DNA of 46,340 nucleotides from an uncultured Chloroflexota bacterium. GTDB lineage: Bacteria; Chloroflexota; Anaerolineae; UBA4142; SHND01. Of the stretch, positions 7,909-16,218 are shown piece by piece. Made by a program: the position numbers and the translations under genes. The DNA lies in NCBI GenBank assembly GCA_937870825.1, contig CALMZO010000134.1:1-46340 (forward strand). Reading direction: 5' to 3'. The first letter of the stretch is position 1. Each line of letters starts with the position of its first letter. The notes beneath the pieces were generated by a model that saw only the letters and a program-made list of their open reading frames with translations, was not told the origin of the DNA and searched no databases.

Positions 7909-7974
7909 TTCGATCCATTGAGTTTTTCCTGTAGAATGGTTGTTACCACGCAACTATCACAGGAGGAATCCCCA

Positions 7975-8223
7975 ATGGATCGCGCTCATTTTATCATCAG
8001 TGTCTACTGTTTGGTCTGCGAGCACTATGCACGCGTTTGCCCAGCGGCTACGCCGCGTCACGGCGGTTTCCAACCGACCTTGACCGATCAAGAAGTCATC
8101 ACCATCGAAATCTGTGGGGAATATTTCAAGTGCGGTACCGACAAAGATTTGTTTGCACATTTTCACACCCATTATGCCGATTGGTTTCCGCATTTGACGG
8201 ACCGCACCGTGTTTGCTCGCCGC
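7975..8223 (+). pseudogene. IS982-type transposase, N-terminal remnant
   Basis: About 80 residues from an ATG preceded by AGGAGG (7961-7966). They match the typical N-terminus of IS982-family transposases: MDRAHFIISVYCLVCEHYAR, LTDQEVITIEICGEY, DLFAHF and WFPHLTDRTVFARR. The expected continuation and the whole DDE core are absent. At about 8214-8224 the sequence passes into an unrelated gene tail. The shared GC-rich stretch GCTCGCCGCCGCG at the junction suggests a deletion through short homology. Confidence 0.75.
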
Positions 8224-8599
8224 CGCGTTGCTCTTTCCCCTCGATGTTGCCGCGCGTCGTCTGCGTCTCGCGCGTTCGGATTGGGAGCGCGTGAGAAATA
8301 TGTTGCGCGTTCGCTCACGCGCACAAACGCAAACCGTAACGCCGCGCGCGTTGGAGGGATTGTTTAATGCGCGCGAACGCGCGCAAACGCGTCCGAGTGT
8401 TGCACGTGCGAATGTTTCGCAAACTGTTTTGCAGGATGCTTTGCATCCAGAAAATGGGAATGTGCCACAGCCCGCGCCTGTTGTGCAACAAAAGGATGTT
8501 GCACAGCAAAAAGAATCTGCGCCGCACAAAGAAGATGAGAGTGAGGAGGATATGAACACGCGCTTAAAGCGCGCAAGGGATCGAGCGAGAAAGCGCTAA
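8213..8599 (+). pseudogene. C-terminal remnant of a membrane protein gene
   Basis: The frame entered at the IS982 junction encodes LLFPLDVAARRLRLARSDWE, then a hydrophilic Gln/Lys/Glu-rich tail ending KRARDRARKR. A last hydrophobic segment followed by DVAARRLRL is seen at the C-terminus of large VWA/glutamine-amidotransferase-like membrane proteins in Chloroflexota. That assignment is tentative. No start codon or upstream part remains, so this is the surviving 3' end of a gene cut by the IS982-associated deletion. Confidence 0.5.
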
Positions 8600-8675
8600 C
8601 ATCAAGTCAATCATGCATTGGAGGAACGAGTTCGGCGCACAGTGAAATGGCAAGTGCGTTTCATCACTTGTGATG

Positions 8676-9434
8676 TTATGGTCCATCCCCATAACATTTC
8701 CCCGCGATAGTTCCATCTGGCAAGCGAACACAATCCAGCACCACGCCATCGAGTTGCTCCTTTGTGATGATTGCTCCCTGTAAATTCACACCTTCAAATT
8801 TCGCTCCTGTCAAGTCCGCTCCAGTGAAATCAACACTGCGCAAGTTGGATCCAATAATAATGGTCTCCTTCAGATTACTCTGTGAAAGATTTGCGTCGCT
8901 CAAGTCCACTCCGACACCATAAATTCCAGAGAGATTCGTCCCGCTAAGATTTACTCCTTTCCACTTGAGGATTCGCAAACACACATCGCTCAAATCATAA
9001 CTTCGCAAATCCTGTCCCGGCTCGACTCCGTCTGTAATCAATTCCACAAATTCCTGCCACTTGTCATCGAGTTTGGCATCGGTCCAGACATTGTCTTCAA
9101 GGCAAGCGACATCAAGCTTCGCACCGCGCAAGTCAGCACTTGTAAAATCCGACCTTTGAATTGTCGTGTTCGAGAAATCGGCATTCCGCAGGTCAGAATA
9201 ACTGAAATCTGAGTCCGTGATGTGTGATTTGCTTAAGTTGATTCGTTGCATGTTTTTATGGGAGAGGTTATATCCAAAGATCTCTTTGAGACTAAAGTCT
9301 GTATCACTTAAATCATTCGGCGCAAGTACAGTCGGGTTTGGAACCAGCACTGGCCCGCTACATGCAATGCTCGGCAAAATTACTGCAATGACAAACCAAA
9401 ACAATGCTTTTCGCAAACTCAATTGTTGAATCAT
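8676..9434 (-). CDS. pentapeptide-repeat lipoprotein
   Basis: 252 residues. The start at 9434 is preferred because GGAGGAGG lies 9 bases upstream. An ATG at 9443 would overlap it. The signal sequence ends in a lipobox (PSIAC), so the protein is probably lipid-anchored outside the membrane. Two blocks of A(D/N)LXX pentapeptide repeats follow: SDFSYSDLRNADFSNTTI in the first half, and VNLSGTNLSG through VDFTGADLTGAKFEGVNLQG in the second. They are separated by a non-repeat segment of about 45 residues with two cysteines. Such repeats form a right-handed beta-helix. Function is unknown. It is divergent from the AAA ATPase gene. Confidence 0.85.
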   Translation of the reverse strand: MIQQLSLRKALFWFVIAVILPSIACSGPVLVPNPTVLAPNDLSDTDFSLKEIFGYNLSHKNMQRINLSKSHITDSDFSYSDLRNADFSNTTIQRSDFTSADLRGAKLDVACLEDNVWTDAKLDDKWQEFVELITDGVEPGQDLRSYDLSDVCLRILKWKGVNLSGTNLSGIYGVGVDLSDANLSQSNLKETIIIGSNLRSVDFTGADLTGAKFEGVNLQGAIITKEQLDGVVLDCVRLPDGTIAGKCYGDGP

Positions 9435-9585
9435 GTTTCTCATCCTCCTCCAATTTGTAGCATCATAGTAATTAGTCACACCCTCACCGTCAATGACTTG
9501 AGTGCTTGAAATTCAAAACCAAGATTTCCTCCATTTCCCCAATTTCCCTTTCATCGTTCCCTTTCCACTTTCTCCACACCACACA

Positions 9586-9591
9586 TATAAT
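9586..9591 (+). promoter_or_regulatory. -10 box (TATAAT) of the AAA/propeller gene
   Basis: TATAAT ends 9 bases before the ATG at 9601, so transcription would begin at or next to the start codon. There is no Shine-Dalgarno sequence. This suggests a leaderless mRNA. Confidence 0.5.
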
Positions 9592-9600
9592 CCCCGCGTC

Positions 9601-11937
9601 ATGCGCGAATTTGTAAATCCGTATATTGCAGGCAATCCCGTCACCAGCGCCGAAATGTTTTTTGGGCGCGCGGATGTGTTTGCGTTCGTCCAACAAGCGC
9701 TGATTGGAAAACATCGCGATAACGTCATCATTTTGTACGGACAGCGGCGCACGGGCAAAACGTCCGCGTTGTATCAAATGAGTCGGCATCTCGGCGCGCG
9801 GTACGTGTGCGTGCTGCTCGACTTGCACGGCCTCGCGCTCGAAGGCCTCGACGGCTTTTTGTGGGAAATGGCAAACTCGATTGCGCGCACGCTGCGGCGT
9901 GACCAGCGCATCGAAATTTCACCCCCCCCCCGCGCCGCGTTTCAATCGAGCCCGCGCAGTCAGTTTGAAAATGTGTTTTTGAATCAAGTGTGGAACGCGT
10001 TGGGCGACAGACATTTGCTGCTGATGTTGGACGAAGCGATTCGGCTGCAAGAGCAGGTGCAGCATGGAAAACTCGAACCCGAAGTGTTTGAATACCTGCG
10101 CTATTTGATGCAGCATTTCCCGCGCCTGAATTTTTTGTTTGCGCTCGGCGATGGGCTGGAGGCATTGACCAAAGAGTACGCGTTTTTGTTCAGCGTCGGT
10201 TTGTACAAAAAGATTTCGTTTCTCGAACGCGACGCCGCATTAAAACTCATCACGCAGCCCGTCCAAAATGTGTACGCCGTCGAACTTGAAGCGCAAGAAC
10301 GCATTTTGGAAATTACGGGCGCGCATCCCTATTACACGCAGCTGTTGTGTCACAGTTTGTTTGCGCGCTGGCAGCGTACGCGAGTCGAGGCAATCCAAGT
10401 CGCGGATGTGGATGCGGTGATTGACGAAGCGGTGGAACGCGGACTCGCCGTGCTCAAGCATACGTGGGAAGAATCGTCGCCGGCGGAAAAAGCAATCCTC
10501 GCGGGCGCGGCGGCGACAATGCGCGAGCATCATGCGCGCGTGAGCGAGCAAGACATCGCGCGCGTGCTCAAACAAAACGCGATTGTGATTCTGCCCGAAG
10601 AAGCCGGTCAAGCCTACAAGTCCCTGCTCGCACGCGATCTGTTCACGGGCAGCGACCCATTCGGTTTCGCGGTGGATTTGACGCGTTTGTGGATTAACAA
10701 ATACGAACGCGTCGAATGGGTGCGCGATGAAATCTCCGACGCGATAAAAGCATGGACGCGCAAAGACGTCCCGCTCGAACATGTGCCCGCGACCCCGCCG
10801 CGTTTTGCGATTCCCGCTTACCCCGCGCTCAAGACGCCCGCGCGACGCACGTCAAATCGCGTTTGGATGTGGGGAATGGGTCTTGTGGCGGTTGTATTGC
10901 TCGGCGTTCTCGCCATGTTCTTGGCGCCGGGTTGGGTTTCCTTTTTGCCACTCACGCCGGACTCGGCGACTCGCGCACAAAGCGCGATGATTGCGACCGG
11001 GACGCCGACGCGCCCTCCGCCGACGGCAACCAAAATTCCCCCCACCGCGACAAAAATTCCGCCGACACCCACGCGCATTTCCGCGAATGTTGACTCGCCC
11101 CCGCCGCCGTTTGGCGCGGGCGCAAAAATTGTTTTCATGCGCGGCACGCCCGGTTGTTCGACGCTTGGCGTGATGAATTTGGCTGACGACAAAATCTATA
11201 GCTACAAATCCGCGCCGAACAATGAAGAACCTACCTGGTCGCCTGACGGACGCTTGTTTGTTGCCAGCACGGGCGAATGTGACAGCAAAGAATTTCGGTT
11301 GACGATTTTTGATGCGGAAGCAAGCGACACCATTCCACTCGAAACGAATTGCGCAACGGCGATTGACCCATTTTGGGGCGACGATGACCGCATTTATTTC
11401 GCGTGCGGGACGCGTGCGGACAACGGTGATTTGTTTTCGGTGAAAACGGATGGCAGTGATTTGCGCGCGTTAGGCATCCGCGCGCGGCGTCCGACGCTTT
11501 CGCCCGACGGAAAACATATCGCATACATGCGTTTGGAAAATGACGTCTGGCGGATTTGGGTGGGCGAATTGGACGCCAAAGGAAAAATTATAAATCCGAA
11601 ACAGATGCCGTTCCCGGAAGTGTTGGGCGGCGTGTTTGCGCGCCAGCCGAAATGGAACGGCGACGGCACGCGTTTGTATTTCAATATCACGGACCGTTCG
11701 TCACTGCAAGCCATGGCACTGGCGAGCGTCGAGTTAGAAACGGGCAGCACGAACGTTTCATTTATTAGCGCCGAAACCAACACGCCGTTCGTGCGCCCCG
11801 CGTGCGGAAAAAACAATGTCTGCATCGCCGGCGGCGCGAACGGCGGCTTGTGGCTCTTGGAAGATGTCGGCAGCGCGCTGATGCCGATTCGGCAACTCAC
11901 GTTCGGCGAAGAGTACGGCGCGGATGTGTTTCCATGA
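9601..11937 (+). CDS. membrane-tethered AAA ATPase with extracytoplasmic beta-propeller
   Basis: 778 residues. The N-terminal AAA_16/STAND-like ATPase has Walker A GQRRTGKT (47-54) and Walker B LLLMLDEA (about 140). It is followed by a helical winged-helix-like region up to about 400. A single membrane span lies at about 420-448 (VWMWGMGLVAVVLLGVLAMF). A Pro/Thr linker with repeats of PTATKIPP and a C-terminal PD40/TolB-like propeller (about 505-778; PTWSPDGRLF, PTLSPDGKHIAY, QPKWNGDGTRLYF) complete it. The opening NPYIAGNPVTSAEMFFGR matches the opening of the next gene, so the two ATPases are related. The layout fits a signal-transducing ATPase with its sensor outside the cell. The start at 9601 is set by the promoter and the conserved opening. 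Confidence 0.85.
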   Translation: MREFVNPYIAGNPVTSAEMFFGRADVFAFVQQALIGKHRDNVIILYGQRRTGKTSALYQMSRHLGARYVCVLLDLHGLALEGLDGFLWEMANSIARTLRRDQRIEISPPPRAAFQSSPRSQFENVFLNQVWNALGDRHLLLMLDEAIRLQEQVQHGKLEPEVFEYLRYLMQHFPRLNFLFALGDGLEALTKEYAFLFSVGLYKKISFLERDAALKLITQPVQNVYAVELEAQERILEITGAHPYYTQLLCHSLFARWQRTRVEAIQVADVDAVIDEAVERGLAVLKHTWEESSPAEKAILAGAAATMREHHARVSEQDIARVLKQNAIVILPEEAGQAYKSLLARDLFTGSDPFGFAVDLTRLWINKYERVEWVRDEISDAIKAWTRKDVPLEHVPATPPRFAIPAYPALKTPARRTSNRVWMWGMGLVAVVLLGVLAMFLAPGWVSFLPLTPDSATRAQSAMIATGTPTRPPPTATKIPPTATKIPPTPTRISANVDSPPPPFGAGAKIVFMRGTPGCSTLGVMNLADDKIYSYKSAPNNEEPTWSPDGRLFVASTGECDSKEFRLTIFDAEASDTIPLETNCATAIDPFWGDDDRIYFACGTRADNGDLFSVKTDGSDLRALGIRARRPTLSPDGKHIAYMRLENDVWRIWVGELDAKGKIINPKQMPFPEVLGGVFARQPKWNGDGTRLYFNITDRSSLQAMALASVELETGSTNVSFISAETNTPFVRPACGKNNVCIAGGANGGLWLLEDVGSALMPIRQLTFGEEYGADVFP

Positions 11938-12085
11938 GATTCTGTTTTTGGTCGAACCGGGAACACGCGAATTCTTGATACGCACTGCGTCACGAGGAAT
12001 CCTGACGAATCAAAATCAATTCGAAAAATTCGCGCAGATTCGCGTTTCATATCCGCAAACGTTGCAACCCCTCTAACGTTTTGAA

Positions 12086-13453
12086 ATGATTATCAATCCT
12101 TTCACCTACGGCAATCCGATTTCCGATGCGGCGCGGTTTGTGGGACGCGAGCGGCAAGTGGAACAAATTTTTTCGCGCCTGCGGAATGTGGAATTTGAAT
12201 CCAGTTCCATCGTCGGCGAACGGCGCATCGGCAAAACCTCGCTGCTCTATTACATCGCAGATGAGCAGGTGCGGCGCGCGCACGGCCTCGCACCCGACGC
12301 GTTTATTTTCGTGTACGCCGATTTGGCATTGCTCGACGCGACCACGACACGCACGCGTTTGTGGCAATACTTGTTGCGTCAAATGCTTTTGCATCTCGGC
12401 GAGAACGACGCCGCGTTTGTTCGCGCGGTGTTACGTGAGCCGGACGCGCTCGACAACTTTGCCCTTGCCGAAGTCTTTGACCACCTCGACGCGCAGAACA
12501 AGCATGTGGTGCTACTGCTCGACGAATTTGAAAACGTCACGCGCAACGAAAATTTTACACCCGACTTTTTTTATGGTTTGCGTTCCCTCGCCATTCATCA
12601 TCGCCTCGCGCTCATCACGTCAAGCCGCCGCGAATTGATTGAACTCACGCACTCGAACGAAATTCGTTCGTCGCCATTTTTCAACATTTTCGCGAATATC
12701 AACGTGCGCTTGTTGAATGCGGACGACGCGCGCGCGTTGCTCGAAAACGCATTGGGCGAAACTGCGGTTCGATTTGCCCCGACCGAAATCGAAAATGTGT
12801 TGCGCGTGGCAGGCACCCATCCCTTCTTTTTGCAGACCGCGTGTCATTTTCTTTTTCAGGCGCACGCGGAAAATTTGAGCGCCGCCGCGCGCGATGCATT
12901 TTGGCGGGAAAAATTTCGCGCCGAAGCGCTGCCGCATCTCGGCGAATACTGGCGGCACTGCGACGAACGCGAAAAAAGTGTCCTCGCCGCGCTCGCATTG
13001 TTGCACACGCAAGACACGCGATTTGCCACGGCGCCCCTCCGCGATTTCGTCACGCGTTCCGAACGCGTCCTGGCGCAACTCGACAAACGCGCGCTTGTCG
13101 TCGCACACGGCGATGCATTCGCTCCATTCAACGAATTGTTCCGCAATTTCATTCTCGACGTACTCGACGACAATGGATTTGTCCAAGCTCTCGAATCCAA
13201 CATCCACTATCCAATCACCAACATCCAATCTTTCGGTCTTTCTCCCCGTGAACTCGAGGTGCTTGAACTCGTCGCGACCGGTCTCACCGACGCCGAAGTG
13301 GCGCGCAAACTCGTCCTCAGTCCCCGCACGGTCAGCACGCACCTGCAATCCATCTACAACAAGTTGGGCGTCAACTCGCGCGCGGCGGCGACGCGGGTGG
13401 CGGTGGAAAAGGGGTTGGCAGCAAGGGAGCCGGGCGCACAGGGGAAAATGTAA
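12086..13453 (+). CDS. AAA ATPase - LuxR family transcriptional regulator
   Basis: 455 residues. An AAA_16-type ATPase carries Walker A GERRIGKT (44-51) and Walker B VVLLLDEFENV (about 141-151). A sensor-like helical region follows, and a C-terminal LuxR HTH at about 384-445 (LSPRELEVLELVATGLTDAE, TVSTHLQSIYNKLGV). This is a compact relative of MalT/LAL regulators without the long TPR region. It starts INPFTYGNPISDAARFVGRE, the same motif as the upstream propeller ATPase. It lies 148 bp downstream on the same strand and may be co-expressed with it. It probably binds target promoters in a nucleotide-dependent way. Confidence 0.9.
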   Translation: MIINPFTYGNPISDAARFVGRERQVEQIFSRLRNVEFESSSIVGERRIGKTSLLYYIADEQVRRAHGLAPDAFIFVYADLALLDATTTRTRLWQYLLRQMLLHLGENDAAFVRAVLREPDALDNFALAEVFDHLDAQNKHVVLLLDEFENVTRNENFTPDFFYGLRSLAIHHRLALITSSRRELIELTHSNEIRSSPFFNIFANINVRLLNADDARALLENALGETAVRFAPTEIENVLRVAGTHPFFLQTACHFLFQAHAENLSAAARDAFWREKFRAEALPHLGEYWRHCDEREKSVLAALALLHTQDTRFATAPLRDFVTRSERVLAQLDKRALVVAHGDAFAPFNELFRNFILDVLDDNGFVQALESNIHYPITNIQSFGLSPRELEVLELVATGLTDAEVARKLVLSPRTVSTHLQSIYNKLGVNSRAAATRVAVEKGLAAREPGAQGKM

Positions 13454-13494
13454 AAAGGTTTTTCTCCGTGGTCTTGCCTTGCTTCCTACGCCTG

Positions 13495-13515
13495 ATTACG
13501 TACCCAATACGTAAT
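13495..13515. promoter_or_regulatory. operator-like palindrome upstream of the ECF-like gene
   Basis: ATTACGTA (13495-13502), five bases, then TACGTAAT (13508-13515): perfect 8-bp arms, 44 bp before the start codon. It is a plausible site for the neighbouring LuxR-type regulator or for autoregulation. Confidence 0.5.
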
Positions 13516-13558
13516 TCTTACGATGCGCGCGGCGGAAAAAGATTGTATTCTGCGTGCG

Positions 13559-14098
13559 ATGTTGAACCTCGCCGTCACCGCCTATCCGAACACATCTTCC
13601 AAAGAATTGGATTTAATCACTGCCGCGCAGCGCGGAGATTTGTCGGCGTTCAACCAACTCGTGCGGGCGCATCAAGAGCTGGCATACCGGTTTGCGTTTC
13701 ATGTTTCGGAAAATGCGCCGGCTGCCGAACGCGCGACGAAAAACGCGTTCGAATCGGCGTATCGTCACATTCGGCGCTGGAAGGGCGAGCCGTTTCGCGT
13801 GTGGCTGCTCCGCCTGGTACTGCGCGAATGCAAACGAATGCGTATTCGCACGCACGCCGCAAATGTCTTGGCTCCCACCCCGCTGGAAATTGGATTGGCA
13901 ATCTTAAATTGGGACGAACGCGTGATTTGCGTTTTGGCGGACGTTTTGGGTTTGACGGACGATGAAATTTCAGACATTACGGATGCCCCGGAAAATCACA
14001 TCCGCGCCAAGCGCAGCCGCGCGCGCAAGCAAATTCGCGATGTTCTGCAGTTGCAGCGCACGATGCCGCAGGAATGGAACGCCCTGCATCTCGCGTAA
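13559..14098 (+). CDS. ECF-type RNA polymerase sigma factor-like protein
   Basis: 179 residues from the ATG at 13559 (an in-frame ATG at 13523 is possible). Region 2 is recognisable: DLITAAQRGDLSAFNQLVRA followed by a core-binding helix with AYRHIRRW. Region 4 follows with VICVLADVLGLTDDEISDIT and HIRAKRSRARKQIRDVL. The linker is short and the usual aromatic -10 recognition residues are weak, so it may be a divergent member. No anti-sigma gene is adjacent. It follows the AAA-LuxR gene on the same strand. Confidence 0.75.
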   Translation: MLNLAVTAYPNTSSKELDLITAAQRGDLSAFNQLVRAHQELAYRFAFHVSENAPAAERATKNAFESAYRHIRRWKGEPFRVWLLRLVLRECKRMRIRTHAANVLAPTPLEIGLAILNWDERVICVLADVLGLTDDEISDITDAPENHIRAKRSRARKQIRDVLQLQRTMPQEWNALHLA

Positions 14099-14145
14099 CC
14101 TTGTGTGTGAAAATGTTCCGCTTTACATCTGCCATTGATTAAAAC

Positions 14146-14220
14146 AAGACCGCGTACCTACGTGGGTCTCTGCGAAGACTCCTCCTCCATTCGCACAGGT
14201 CCGCGTAGCTATGCGGTCTT
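14146..14220. ncRNA. long hairpin with CCTCCTCC loop (small RNA or palindromic repeat)
   Basis: Arms 14146-14176 and 14190-14220 (31 bases each) pair with only two C-C mismatches and four G-U-compatible positions. The 13-base loop contains CCTCCTCC, complementary to GGAGG ribosome-binding sites when the plus strand is transcribed. A strong terminator follows 15 bases later. This could be a C-rich-loop regulatory RNA, the 3' UTR of the ECF-like gene, or a member of a genomic palindromic repeat family. Confidence 0.35.
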
Positions 14221-14230
14221 GCCAGTACCA

Positions 14231-14266
14231 AAAAAAATCCGCCGAAAAGTTTCGGCGGATTTTTTG
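14231..14266. terminator. bidirectional terminator between sigma factor and sulfate operon
   Basis: AATCCGCCGAAA pairs with TTTCGGCGGATT around a short loop. An A run lies on the left and a T run on the right, so it can end transcription from both sides. It sits directly after the stop codon of the convergent cysA-like gene. Confidence 0.9.
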
Positions 14267-16189
14267 TTAACTGTACCGCATCAAATCTCCCGTCACCACC
14301 AGCACCGGGCATTCGGCGCGCTGCAAAATCTCGGTCGTCAAATCGCTGCCGCCGAAACGCGCGGCGCTTTCGAGATGTCTGCCGATGACGATGAGGTCAT
14401 GTTCGCCTTTGCGCGCTTCGCGCAAAATTTCTTCAATCACAGCGCCTTGCCGTTCTTGTACCTCGACGTGAATGCCTTGATTGCGCAGCGTGAGCGCCCC
14501 TTCTTCCAAATGATTGAGAATCCACGGACGCGACGGGCGCGCGAACGATTGCGCGCGCGGGTTCGAACCGAGCACGCCCGCAGAAATTCCCGCCGCCGGT
14601 TCGGGATTCACATAGAGCAGCGTCGTGGATGCGCCCGTGCGCCGCGCCAAACGTCCGCCGTAAATAATATCGCGTTTGCCCGGTTCGCCGCCCGCGGTAC
14701 AAAACAGCATCCGCCGCACCGACGGACGCGCGCCTTTGACGACGAGAATCGGAATGCGCGAACGCCGCGTGAGCTCGCGCCAAATGATTTCACTGCGCGG
14801 CGTAGTCTTGCGCGGTTCTGCCACGACCAAAAGGTCGTAGGCATTTTCCATACTGTGTTTCAAAATTTCGTCGGGGGCGCGTCCGACGCGCGCGTGAAAT
14901 TGGATATTCTCAAGATGCGGTGTCAATGCTTCGCGCGCGTACGTCAGCAATTGTTCCGCGTCCGCTTTGTCCTCGGCGGCGCTTAAGACGGTCAATGGAC
15001 CGCTCGTTGCGCGCGCGAGGGTTATGGCAAATGGAAACAATGTTTCGAGATTGGAATGTTCGTCCACGCCGAGCAACAGACGCATCGGAATACGCGGCAA
15101 GATGTGAAAATTGTTGATGCCCACCCAGACCTGCTGCCCGACTTGGAAATCGAGATGCCCGTCACTGCGCGGCACGCGCGCGACTTGAATCGGCACGCCG
15201 GTTTCCCCAAATTCCGCAGGCAGACGCCATGTGTTGGGCAGGGGTTGAAGGCGCAGACGCAAACGCTGTAACGTTCCCAAAAATTGCACTTGCTCGACGA
15301 TGCCCTGTCCCAAAACCGGAATCGTCAATTCTTCGCGGCTCGTCGCGAGCGTCAAATCTTCGGGGCGAAACAAAACTTCCAGACGCCCTTCGGGGTCAAC
15401 CGTCGTGTACGACGCGGCTTCGGACAACTGCATCGAGCCGAGATTCACGCGCCCGTCTTTTACTTGGCCCGCGAGCAAATTCGCGCCGCCGAGAAACGTC
15501 GCGACAAATTCTTGCTGCGGACTGCGATAGAGCGCGGTGGGCGGACCCACTTCCAAAAGTTTTCCTCTGTCAATGACGCCGATGCGGTCGGCGAGTTCGA
15601 ACGCTTCTTCCTGGTCATGCGTGACCAGAATCGTCGTGACCTTGATGCGCTGTTGAATTTCTTTTAATGCCTGCCGCAGCTGCGCACGGATTTTTACGTC
15701 GAGCGCGCCGAACGGTTCGTCGAGCAGCAACACCGACGGTTCAAACGCCAACGCGCGCGCGACGGCGACGCGCTGCTGCTGTCCGCCGGACAATTGTTTC
15801 GGATACCGTCCGCCCAATCCTGCCAGTCCCACGAGCGCGAGCAATTCTTCGCGTTTGACGGCGCGTTTTTCTTTTGGCACCTTGCGCGCGGCGAGACCAA
15901 ATTCGATATTGTCCGCGACGGTCATATGACGAAACAAAGAATAGTTTTGAAACACAAAGCCCGTGTTGCGTTCTTGCGGCGAGAGGTTTGTGACCTCGCG
16001 CCCGTGAAGCCACACGCGCCCTTGGTCAGGGGGAATGAGCCCCGCGATGATTCGCAGAATCGTACTTTTGCCGCTGCCGCTCGGACCGAGCAACACCATC
16101 ATTTCGCCGTCGTCAATTTCCAACGAAACGTGGTCAACGACGCTGTGCGCGCCGAATTTTTTTACGAGGTCTTGAAGAACAATACTCAT
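14267..16189 (-). CDS. cysA: sulfate ABC transporter ATPase fused to two UspA domains
   Basis: 640 residues, against about 350 for ordinary CysA. Residues 1-235 form the ATPase: Walker A GPSGSGKS (35-42), Q-loop Gln81, LSGGQ (133-137), LLLDEP (154-159), switch His191. Residues 240-365 form the regulatory TOBE-like region. Two universal-stress-protein domains follow, at about 370-486 (LLLGVDEHSN, YDLLVVAEP, IPILVVKG) and 490-637 (RRMLFCTAGG, GEHDLIVIGRH, CPVLVVTGD). UspA domains often bind ATP or AMP, so they may couple sulfate import to cell energy. Last gene of the sbp-cysT-cysW-cysA operon, 29 bp after cysW. Confidence 0.9.
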   Translation of the reverse strand: MSIVLQDLVKKFGAHSVVDHVSLEIDDGEMMVLLGPSGSGKSTILRIIAGLIPPDQGRVWLHGREVTNLSPQERNTGFVFQNYSLFRHMTVADNIEFGLAARKVPKEKRAVKREELLALVGLAGLGGRYPKQLSGGQQQRVAVARALAFEPSVLLLDEPFGALDVKIRAQLRQALKEIQQRIKVTTILVTHDQEEAFELADRIGVIDRGKLLEVGPPTALYRSPQQEFVATFLGGANLLAGQVKDGRVNLGSMQLSEAASYTTVDPEGRLEVLFRPEDLTLATSREELTIPVLGQGIVEQVQFLGTLQRLRLRLQPLPNTWRLPAEFGETGVPIQVARVPRSDGHLDFQVGQQVWVGINNFHILPRIPMRLLLGVDEHSNLETLFPFAITLARATSGPLTVLSAAEDKADAEQLLTYAREALTPHLENIQFHARVGRAPDEILKHSMENAYDLLVVAEPRKTTPRSEIIWRELTRRSRIPILVVKGARPSVRRMLFCTAGGEPGKRDIIYGGRLARRTGASTTLLYVNPEPAAGISAGVLGSNPRAQSFARPSRPWILNHLEEGALTLRNQGIHVEVQERQGAVIEEILREARKGEHDLIVIGRHLESAARFGGSDLTTEILQRAECPVLVVTGDLMRYS

Positions 16190-16218
16190 GGGATTTCGGA
16201 TTTCTGATACGCGATTTG

